Assembly (NCBI GenBank): GCA_937901805.1
Contig: CALDJI010000173.1
Coordinates: forward strand, 1 to 5,362
Reading direction: 5' to 3'
Source: an uncultured Clostridia bacterium
GTDB taxonomy: Bacteria > Bacillota > Clostridia > Oscillospirales > Ruminococcaceae
DNA length: 5,362 nucleotides
Shown here: positions 1-5,362 of the stretch, one piece after another
How positions within the stretch are numbered: position 1 is the first letter of the stretch
Layout: each line of letters begins with the position of its first letter
Made by a program: the position numbers and the translations under genes
Notes under the pieces: model-generated
Databases searched by the model: none
Told to the model about the DNA's origin: nothing
Seen by the model: the letters and a program-made list of their open reading frames with translations, nothing else

Positions 1-1350
1 GTTGATCAGATTGGTGATAGTGGTCTTGCCCGCGCCGGTGGAACCAACAAAGGCAATTTTCTGACCAGGCTGTGCGGTCAAAGTGACATCGTGAAGGACG
101 ATTTTTTCCGGATCATAGCCGAAATCCACGTTGTCAAAGACCACGCGCCCTTTCAGTTCGACATAGTCCACGCTGCCGTCCGCCTGATGGGTATGTTTCC
201 ATGCCCAGTGTCCGGTTCTGTCCGCAGATTCCACCAGTTTCCCATTTTCCTGCCGGACATTGACCAGGGCGACATAGCCGTTGTCCACTTCCGGCTCTTC
301 ATCAAGCAGGGCAAAAATTCTCTCCGCGCCCGCCATGGCCATAACAATGAAATTGGACTGCTGGCTGACCTGGTTAATCGGCATACTGAAACTCTTGTTG
401 AATGTCAAAAAACTTGCAAGTCCGCCTAATGTAAAACCACCGATGCCGTTCAAGGCAAGGATTCCGCCTGCAATTGCGCATACAACATAGCTGACATTGC
501 CAAGCTGCGCATTAACCGGACCGAGGATATTCGCAAAGGTATTTGCTTTGTTTGCACTTTCGTACAGCGAATTATTGAGTTCTTTGAACCGTTCGATGCT
601 TTCTTCCTCATGGCAGAACACCTTGACGACCTTCTGGCCGTCCATCATCTCCTCAATATAGCCGTTGACCGCACCGAGCGCTTTCTGCTGGCGGATAAAG
701 AATTTTCCACTCTGCCCGGCAAACTTTTTAGTCGCAAACAGCATAATTCCAACCATCATCAGAGTAAGCAGAGTCAGAGGAATATTCAGGATCAGCATGC
801 TGATCAATACGCTGATTATGGTGATGGCACTGTTGATAATCTGTGGGATACTCTGGCTGATCATCTGACGCAAAGTATCAATGTCGTTGGTGTATATAGA
901 CATGATATCTCCATGCGGATGGGTATCAAAATACTTAATCGGCAGCTGTTCCATATGAGCAAACAGTTCGTTTCTCAGATTACGCAGAGTACCTTGCGTA
1001 ACATAGATCATCAGGCGGTTATAACCGAATGTGGCACACACGCCGATCAGGTAAAAAGCGCCGACACGGAGGATGGCCAGAGACAACGGCCCAAAATCCG
1101 GTGCAGAGGATCCGATCATCGGCAAAATATAGCTGTCAATCAGCGTTTGCATAAACATGGTTCCCTGGACATTGGCAAGCACGCTGACGATGATCAGGAC
1201 AAACACCACGATCAAATGAATCAGATAATTTTGGGCAAGGTATTTCATCAACCGAAAAAACTGCCGCACCGGATGATCGATCTGCGGTTTCATACCCATG
1301 GCAGCACGCGGTCCGCCCGGCCCTTTGACTGCTTTTATGTTTTCCGCCAT
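1..1350 (-). CDS. Heterodimeric ABC exporter, consensus-site (BmrD-like) subunit, 3' end cut by window edge
   Basis: A half-transporter (membrane domain plus ATPase domain) predicted to pair with the subunit encoded just upstream and export drugs or other amphiphiles across the cytoplasmic membrane. The frame is open for 450 codons from ATG at 1350 to the left edge. Helices are visible near residues 42-60, 91-110, 168-207 (two) and 284-325 (two), after a Gly/Pro-rich cytosolic start. The ATPase domain begins around residue 401 with A-loop Tyr412 and a fully consensus Walker A, GSTGAGKTT (436-444). The window ends six residues later, so the Q-loop, signature, Walker B and switch His are not visible. 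Unusually, residues 358-397 form a linker of about 40 residues with a WAWKH motif between TM6 and the ATPase fold; from memory, similar inserts occur in clostridial relatives. The start is set by AAAGGAGG at 1360-1367. The ATG shares one base with the previous stop (TAATG). Full length is probably about 630 residues by family comparison (inference). Confidence 0.93.
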   Translation of the reverse strand, partial: MAENIKAVKGPGGPRAAMGMKPQIDHPVRQFFRLMKYLAQNYLIHLIVVFVLIIVSVLANVQGTMFMQTLIDSYILPMIGSSAPDFGPLSLAILRVGAFYLIGVCATFGYNRLMIYVTQGTLRNLRNELFAHMEQLPIKYFDTHPHGDIMSIYTNDIDTLRQMISQSIPQIINSAITIISVLISMLILNIPLTLLTLMMVGIMLFATKKFAGQSGKFFIRQQKALGAVNGYIEEMMDGQKVVKVFCHEEESIERFKELNNSLYESANKANTFANILGPVNAQLGNVSYVVCAIAGGILALNGIGGFTLGGLASFLTFNKSFSMPINQVSQQSNFIVMAMAGAERIFALLDEEPEVDNGYVALVNVRQENGKLVESADRTGHWAWKHTHQADGSVDYVELKGRVVFDNVDFGYDPEKIVLHDVTLTAQPGQKIAFVGSTGAGKTTITNLIN

Positions 1351-3104
1351 TATTCCTCTCCTCCTTTCTCATCAAAATCCCCGCTTCCGCCGCCGGTTTG
1401 GGATTCATAGACTTCACGATAAATCGCATTGGTTTCCAACAGCTGTTCATGGGTTCCAAACCCGCTGACGCGGCCATTATCCATTACAATAATTCGATCT
1501 GCGTTCTGCACGCTGGAAATCCGCTGCGCAATAATCAGTTTTGTGGTATTTGGGATTTCTTCCGCAAAAGCCCTGCGGATTTTTGCATCAGTCGCCGTAT
1601 CCACCGCGCTGGTGCTATCATCCAGAATCAGGATTTTCGGCTTTTTCAACAGCGCCCTTGCAATACACAGGCGTTGTTTTTGTCCACCGGAGACATTTGT
1701 ACCACCCTGTTCAATAAAAGTATTATATTTTTCCGGCATTTTCTGAATAAATTCATCGGCACAGGCAAGCTTACTGGCACGGACGCACTCCTCTTCTGAC
1801 GCCTCTTTGTCACCCCAGCGCAGATTTTCCAGGATGGTTCCGGAAAACAGGACGTTCTTTTGAAGAACTACAGAAACTTCGTTTCGCAAAACTTCCATAT
1901 CATAGGTGCGCACATCCTTGCCGCCCACATAAACAGCACCCTCCGTAACGTCATACAGGCGGCTGATCAGGTTTACCATGCTGGTTTTCGCACTGCCGGT
2001 ACCGCCAATGATACCGACTGTCTCACCGGAGTGGATGGAAAGATTGATATCCTGAAGCACCGGCTCTCCTTCCGACTGTTTGTAGCGGAAGCTGACATGG
2101 TCAAATCGGATGCTGCCGTCCAGCACCATGGTATCCGGGTGTTCCGGATTATGCAGATCGCTGCGCTCATTGAGCACCTCGCAGACACGGCGTGCGCTGG
2201 CAAGGCTCATGGAAATCATGACAAAGACCATGGAGAGCATCATCAAGCTCATCAGGATGTTCATGCAGTAGGTCAGCAGGCTCATCAATTCCCCGGTCGT
2301 CAGGGAAGTCCCTACAATCATCTTTGCGCCAAGCCAGCTGAGCAGAAGGATACAGCCATACACGGTAAACTGCATGAGCGGCGCATTAAAACTGAGAATC
2401 CCCTCCGCTTTTAGAAATATCTTGTAGATATTCTGGCTGGCTTTCTGAAATTTTTGGGATTCATAATCCTCCCGGACATAGGCTTTAACCACACGGATGG
2501 CAGAGACATTTTCCTGTACGCTTGCATTCAAATCATCGTATTTTGGAAACGCCTCCCGGAAATACCGGGTGGCCCTATTCATGATCAAAAACAGCAGGCA
2601 TCCCAGCACAATTACCGCCACCAGATAGATGCTGGCAAGCTGTGCGTTAATCGTAAACGCCATTACCATGGCGACAATCAGGCTTGCCGGTGCGCGCATA
2701 CACATACGCAAGATCATCTGGTATGCGTTTTGCAGGTTGATAACATCGGTAGTCAGCCTGGTGACCAGGCCGGCGGTGCTGTACTTGTCAATATTGGAAA
2801 AAGAATAGGTCTGGATATTTTCAAACATCGCCTGACGCAGGTTGCGTGCAAAGCCGGTTGAGGCTTTCGCTCCGTATTTTCCTCCACCCATGCCGGCAAG
2901 CAGGCCGATGACTGCTGCAAGCAGCATCCATGCGCCCACGACATAGATATGACGGATATTCCCCGCTTCCACACCGTCGTCAATAATGGACGCCATCATC
3001 AAAGGGATGATCATCTCCATGATGACTTCCAGAATCATAAACAGCGGGGTGGCAATTGAAGCACGTTTGAACTCCTTGACCTGTGACAAAAGAGTTTTTA
3101 ACAT
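1350..3104 (-). CDS. Heterodimeric ABC exporter, degenerate-site (BmrC-like) subunit
   Basis: A complete 584-residue ABC half-transporter, close to the 585 residues I recall for Bacillus BmrC. Six helices can be placed at about 17-39, 53-72, 138-153, 156-175, 241-263 and 276-300. The ATPase domain starts near residue 330. Visible motifs are A-loop Tyr341, Walker A GGTGSAKTS (367-375), Q-loop Gln415, signature VSGGQ (471-475), Walker B ILILDD (491-496), D-loop SAVD (499-502) and the switch region AQR (526-528). Asp496 stands where the catalytic Glu belongs, Gln527 replaces the switch His, and Ala372 replaces the last P-loop Gly. This subunit therefore contributes a weakly hydrolytic ATP site, as in BmrCD, LmrCD and TM287/288, and should depend on its neighbour for the active one. 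Its signature is intact, as expected if it completes the partner's site. The ATG at 3104 lies inside the end of the MarR gene (7-bp overlap), with GGAGG at 3112-3116. The substrate cannot be told from sequence. Confidence 0.96.
   Translation of the reverse strand: MLKTLLSQVKEFKRASIATPLFMILEVIMEMIIPLMMASIIDDGVEAGNIRHIYVVGAWMLLAAVIGLLAGMGGGKYGAKASTGFARNLRQAMFENIQTYSFSNIDKYSTAGLVTRLTTDVINLQNAYQMILRMCMRAPASLIVAMVMAFTINAQLASIYLVAVIVLGCLLFLIMNRATRYFREAFPKYDDLNASVQENVSAIRVVKAYVREDYESQKFQKASQNIYKIFLKAEGILSFNAPLMQFTVYGCILLLSWLGAKMIVGTSLTTGELMSLLTYCMNILMSLMMLSMVFVMISMSLASARRVCEVLNERSDLHNPEHPDTMVLDGSIRFDHVSFRYKQSEGEPVLQDINLSIHSGETVGIIGGTGSAKTSMVNLISRLYDVTEGAVYVGGKDVRTYDMEVLRNEVSVVLQKNVLFSGTILENLRWGDKEASEEECVRASKLACADEFIQKMPEKYNTFIEQGGTNVSGGQKQRLCIARALLKKPKILILDDSTSAVDTATDAKIRRAFAEEIPNTTKLIIAQRISSVQNADRIIVMDNGRVSGFGTHEQLLETNAIYREVYESQTGGGSGDFDEKGGEE
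1360..1367 (-). promoter_or_regulatory. Ribosome binding site of the second ABC gene, inside the first ABC gene
   Basis: AAAGGAGG on the minus strand, 9 bases before ATG 1350, within codons for the C-terminal tail of the upstream subunit. Together with the TAATG junction it suits tightly coupled production of the two halves of a heterodimer. Confidence 0.85.
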
Positions 3105-3556
3105 TCATTTTCCTCCCTTTGTTTTTCCAGATTTGCTTTCAGTTTTTCAATCACGTCAAAAAATACCTGGAGCTGCCACGGGTCAATCCCCTCTTTGGTA
3201 CGCTTATCCAAGATATCAATCACAGATACAGTACGCAGGTGCAGATCTTTCCCCGCCGGGGTCAGGATGAGTTTTTTGAGCCTGGCGTCCTGATCGACGG
3301 ATTCCCGGCGCAGATAACCCTTTTTTTCCATCAAGCTGACAATATTTGTCACACTGGATCGCCCGATGGAAAAGGCCGCTTCTACGTCTTTCTGGAACAC
3401 ATCATGCCCCCGGTTTTCATACAGATAACCCAATATCCAGCCGTGCATGACCGTCAGGTCAGGTTCCCCATGCTTTTTGACATAACCAAACAGATTGCGC
3501 ATCAGCATGTTATCAAGCTTTCGGATTTGATAGCCGATATCTTGTTCATGCGCCAT
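3098..3556 (-). CDS. MarR-family transcriptional regulator
   Basis: A 152-residue winged helix-turn-helix regulator of typical MarR length. N-terminal (about 5-28) and C-terminal (about 105-147) helices fit the usual dimer interface. The central DNA-binding domain spans about 33-102: recognition helix within SIGRSSVTNIVSLMEKKGY (63-81), then the wing with the family's D-x-D-x-R pattern (Asp88, Asp90, Arg92) and the LTPAGK ending (98-103). As first gene of the operon, ahead of two ABC exporter subunits, it most likely represses its own promoter and is released by a ligand the exporter removes; that role is inferred from family and context. ATG 3556 is chosen because AAGGAAGG (3565-3572) sits about 8 bases upstream. 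Its last codons overlap the start of the ABC gene by 7 bp, so the two are probably translationally coupled. No defect is seen. Confidence 0.95.
   Translation of the reverse strand: MAHEQDIGYQIRKLDNMLMRNLFGYVKKHGEPDLTVMHGWILGYLYENRGHDVFQKDVEAAFSIGRSSVTNIVSLMEKKGYLRRESVDQDARLKKLILTPAGKDLHLRTVSVIDILDKRTKEGIDPWQLQVFFDVIEKLKANLEKQREENEC
3112..3120 (-). promoter_or_regulatory. Ribosome binding site of the first ABC gene, inside the MarR gene
   Basis: AAAGGGAGG on the minus strand lies within the last codons of the MarR gene, 7 bases before ATG 3104. A nearer ATG at 3106-3108 is in another frame and too close. Its position inside the upstream gene supports translational coupling. Confidence 0.8.
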
Positions 3557-3564
3557 GTCATACG

Positions 3565-3572
3565 CCTTCCTT
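3565..3572 (-). promoter_or_regulatory. Ribosome binding site of the MarR gene
   Basis: AAGGAAGG read on the minus strand, 8 bases before ATG 3556. A second ATG at 3561 is only 3 bases from this site and opens a different short frame, so the spacing decides for 3556. Confidence 0.75.
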
Positions 3573-3578
3573 TCTGAA

Positions 3579-3598
3579 AATTATTATTATTTCTAATT
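3579..3598. promoter_or_regulatory. Imperfect inverted repeat in the MarR leader, weak operator candidate
   Basis: AATTA and TAATT are separated by 10 bases, and 7 of 10 opposed positions pair. Span and position (about 10-30 bases after the inferred start of transcription) would suit a MarR dimer. The sequence is nearly all A and T, so coincidence is quite possible. Confidence 0.22.
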
Positions 3599-3614
3599 GT
3601 TCGATATAAAACAT

Positions 3615-3642
3615 ATGATACGAGATCCTTTTTTATTGTCAA
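3615..3642 (-). promoter_or_regulatory. Sigma-A-type promoter of the marR-ABC-ABC operon
   Basis: On the minus strand a perfect -35 box TTGACA (3637-3642) is followed after 16 bp by TATCAT (3615-3620), five of six matches to the -10 consensus. Transcription would start near 3608, giving a leader of about 50 bases before the MarR ATG. No other promoter of this quality is seen in the gap, and the three genes overlap, so this is the likely operon promoter. Confidence 0.8.
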
Positions 3643-3652
3643 GCAAATTTGC
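3643..3652. promoter_or_regulatory. Perfect 10-bp palindrome touching the -35 box, candidate operator
   Basis: GCAAATTTGC is its own reverse complement and ends exactly where the TTGACA box begins. MarR proteins usually bind short palindromes that overlap or flank their own promoter, so this is a reasonable operator candidate. A palindrome of this size can also occur by chance in an AT-rich promoter, and no second copy is seen near the operon. Confidence 0.35.
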
Positions 3653-4005
3653 AGGCCGCATTTTCTTGAATTTCTGTCGAAAATCACAATAAAACTCTCC
3701 CGGCGTGCATTCTGGTGTTTGTACAGATGCATTATGAAAATCTGTCCGTCACCCTCTTCATGTGGATATTGAGAATAAAAGGGAAAACAATCGGTCGGGA
3801 GGGACTTTCATACCATCTAACAAACGCATGAACAGCTTGAAACAATCCGCAGTGCCCGAGGTTATTTCTTGTCCCTGTCGATGGAATCGCAGCGTATTCT
3901 TCATATTCAGGGAAAAAACATTCATTCAGCGGTACGGTTATATGGTGTGCCTCCTCCATACAGCCGCTGATGTGGACGAAAACATTTTCTGCCGTTCGGG
4001 TAAAC
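3653..4005. other. Intergenic stretch with no recognisable gene
   Basis: About 350 bp between the MATE terminator and the MarR promoter. The only noteworthy frame is on the minus strand: 75 codons from ATG 3959 to the stop at 3732-3734. Its product matches nothing I recognise and has no ribosome binding site in front of it. A strong Shine-Dalgarno-like GGAGGAGG (minus strand, 3950-3957) has no ATG, GTG or TTG at a usable distance. The stretch could be degraded coding sequence or simple spacer. An imperfect hairpin (3706-3714 with 3724-3731, one bulge) is also present but has no T tract. Confidence 0.55.
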
Positions 4006-4040
4006 AAAAAACCGCCCGCTTCCAAACGGAAGGGACGGCT
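4006..4040 (-). terminator. Intrinsic terminator of the MATE gene
   Basis: On the minus strand CCGTCCCTTCC (4028-4038) pairs with GGAAGCGGGCGG (4012-4023) around a GTTT loop. This gives an 11-bp GC-rich stem with one T-G wobble and one bulged C, followed directly by six T (4006-4011). It begins about 15 bases after the TAA at 4054-4056, the normal place for a terminator relative to the ancestral end of the MATE gene. It works mainly for the minus strand: the opposite side has only a broken T run. Confidence 0.88.
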
Positions 4041-4053
4041 TTCTCTTCAGTAT

Positions 4054-5362
4054 TTACGCAGATACAGAACCGGATTTCGCTTTTTGCTCCGCTGCACGAA
4101 ACGCCCGTTTTCGCACCGCAAAATAGCAGATAAGATGGGCTGAACTGTGTATGATAGACCTGGAAAATGGTAAAAATCCAGATCACACGCAGCAGACAGG
4201 CGCCTGTCAGCGAGACGAGCATCGGCATGATGGAATATCCCATCCCGCGGATACTTCCGGAAACCACATCCATAATCCCACAGGTAAAATAGGTCACGCA
4301 GACTACTCCCAAACGGTATAAGCCATAGGTGATCACCTCTTTGTCCGGGGTATAGATCCCGAGCAGCTGGGCACCGAACAGGTAGGCTCCCCCGCCCAGT
4401 ACAATACCAACAACGCTGACCAGAATCAGGCATTCCATCAGCACGCGGTCCACACGCTTGAAATTACGCGCACCCATGTTCTGGCTGGTAAAGCTCAGTG
4501 AGGTCTGATAGACCGCGTTCATGGAGGTATAGACAAAACCTTCGATGTTGCTTGCCGCTGTGTTTCCTGCTACAACCAGGGAACCAAAGCTGTTGACAGA
4601 GGACTGAATGAGCACGTTGGAGATATTGAAAATGACGCTCTGGATCCCAGCAGGCAGACCGATGCGCAGGATCTCAGCTAGTTGTTCCTTATGAACCCGA
4701 AGTTCAGAGAGCTTCAGGCGGCACATCCCCTGATTTTTGATTAGACACAGCAGGATCAGCACCGCAGAGATAAACTGGGAAATCACAGTAGCCAACGCTA
4801 CACCTGCAACTCCCATATGCAAAACAATGACAAAAAACAGGTTGAATAGGACGTTGACAACCCCCGCAATCAACAAAAAATAGAGTGGGCGTTTGGTATC
4901 CCCGATGGCGCGCAGGATGGCTGCACCGAAATTATACAACAGCAGTGCCGGCATACCGCAGAAATAGATACGCATGTACAATTCTGCCTGGTCAATAACG
5001 TCCGCAGGAGTACCGGCCAACTCCAACAACGGACGGGCAAGCAGGAGCCCAATAAAAATCAGCGCCGCGCCGGAAACAGCCGCCGCAAGGATGGTCGTGT
5101 GCACGCCACGGTGCACCCCCTCGGCATCGCCGGAACCATAACTGCGCGCAATAATGACATTTGCGCCAACCGACAATCCAATAAACAGATTGACCAGCAG
5201 GTTTATTAAGGAAGTAGTAGAACCAACTGCGGCCAGCGCCGTACTGCCGGTGAAGTTGCCTACTACAATGATATCGGCCGCATTGAACAGCAGCTGCAAA
5301 ATCCCGGAAAGCATCAGCGGCAATGCAAAGGATAAGATTTTTCGGAACAAAGGGCCGCTGCA
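4054..5362 (-). pseudogene. MATE-family multidrug/cation antiporter, 5' end beyond window, broken near its 3' end
   Basis: Encodes most of a 12-helix MATE exporter, a membrane antiporter that uses an ion gradient to expel drugs. Clear family signatures are PLMLSGILQLLFNAADIIVV near the start, AILRAIGDTKRP in the first half and FTSQNMGARNFKRVDRV in the second half. The frame stays open to the right edge, reading CSGPLFRKIL. Homologues usually have a few residues before this, so the start is probably just outside; TTG 5348-5350 is a poor candidate. The frame is normal to about 4139, ending VYHTQFS. The conserved tail AHLICYFAVRKRAF then continues in another frame, from 4140 to the TAA at 4054-4056. 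About 15 expected residues between them (a SYPISW-like stretch at the start of TM12) are absent. An out-of-frame deletion is inferred; an assembly error is possible. In the unshifted frame the protein would gain 66 unrelated residues and stop at 3938-3940, past the terminator. It may retain partial function, as TM1-TM11 are intact. Confidence 0.85.

Noticed and set aside
610..1410. Plus-strand frame of 266 codons
   Set aside because: It lies antisense to the second ABC gene, is rich in His, Gln and Asp as mirror frames of membrane proteins tend to be, and resembles no family.
1860..2861. Plus-strand frames at 1860-2414 and 2454-2861
   Set aside because: Both are antisense to the first ABC gene, have the same His/Gln-rich mirror composition, and lack domain similarity.
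3083..3577. Plus-strand frame of 164 codons over the MarR gene
   Set aside because: It is the antisense shadow of a well-supported MarR gene and has no recognisable domain.
3601..3623. Apparent TCG...CGA inverted repeat over the -10 box
   Set aside because: Only the outer three bases on each side pair in register and the inner positions mostly mismatch, so it is not a credible operator.
3706..3731. Imperfect hairpin TGCATTCTG / CAGATGCA
   Set aside because: It has about eight pairs with one bulge, no T tract, and lies upstream of the promoter rather than in a transcript leader. No function can be supported.
3502..3732. Minus-strand 76-codon frame running into the MarR gene, and alternative ATG 3561
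   Set aside because: The frame spans the operon promoter, and its internal ATG 3561 is too close to the ribosome binding site. The MarR frame explains the region better.
3732..4025. Longer minus-strand frame starting at TTG 4025
   Set aside because: That start lies inside the terminator hairpin, so it would not be a normal translation start. Only the shorter stretch from ATG 3959 deserves mention.
3938..4053. Extension of the MATE protein to the stop at 3938
   Set aside because: The added residues are unrelated to MATE proteins and the frame runs through a strong terminator. The conserved tail sits in another frame and stops at 4054, so the extension is a consequence of the frame break.
3762..4133. 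Plus-strand frame of 123 codons with a GTG start
   Set aside because: It crosses the MATE terminator hairpin and the antisense side of the MATE tail, lacks a convincing ribosome binding site, and matches nothing known.
4047..4433. Minus-strand frame of 128 codons within the MATE gene
   Set aside because: It is the third frame, matching neither the MATE body nor its displaced tail.
5348..5350. TTG as the start of the MATE protein
   Set aside because: The frame is open upstream to the window edge and encodes CSGPL, which resembles the usual residues before the first helix. The real start is probably just outside.

Overview
The window looks like chromosomal DNA of a low-to-medium GC Bacillota, most likely a gut-type Clostridia (Lachnospiraceae/Oscillospiraceae-like). 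This rests on AGGAGG-type ribosome binding sites, a TTGACA/TATCAT sigma-A-type promoter, and proteins that resemble clostridial multidrug exporters. The genus cannot be fixed from the sequence alone. Every convincing gene is on the minus strand, so transcription runs from right to left.

Right part (about 4006-5362): a MATE-family multidrug/cation antiporter gene. Its true start lies just beyond the right edge. Near its 3' end, around 4130-4141, the reading frame breaks. The family's conserved last-helix tail (AHLICYFAVRKRAF and onward) is still present, but in another frame. It ends at a TAA at 4054-4056, directly before a good intrinsic terminator at 4006-4040. The simplest reading is an out-of-frame deletion that removed the loop and the first half of TM12. 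The shifted frame meets no stop before the terminator, so most transcripts should be nonstop mRNAs.

Middle (about 3557-4005): about 450 bp of non-coding or unassigned DNA. It holds a clear minus-strand promoter (3615-3642), a perfect 10-bp palindrome touching its -35 box, and a weaker AATTA-N10-TAATT inverted repeat in the leader. Nothing recognisable is encoded between 3653 and 4005.

Left part (1-3556): a compact three-gene operon. A MarR-type repressor is followed by two ABC half-transporters, each combining a membrane domain with an ATPase domain. The genes overlap by 7 bp and then 1 bp (TAATG), which indicates translational coupling. The first ABC subunit carries the hallmarks of the degenerate ATP site of heterodimeric exporters: Asp for the catalytic Glu, Gln for the switch His, and Ala in the P-loop. 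The second subunit has a consensus Walker A and a long membrane-to-ATPase linker, and is cut by the left edge at its P-loop. The pair is organised like BmrC/BmrD of Bacillus. The likely circuit is a MarR repressor that senses a toxic compound and controls itself plus a heterodimeric drug exporter.

I see no tRNA, rRNA, CRISPR array, insertion sequence or attachment site. I found no convincing sign of a wholly new system. The most unusual object is the broken MATE gene and the nonstop transcript it implies.
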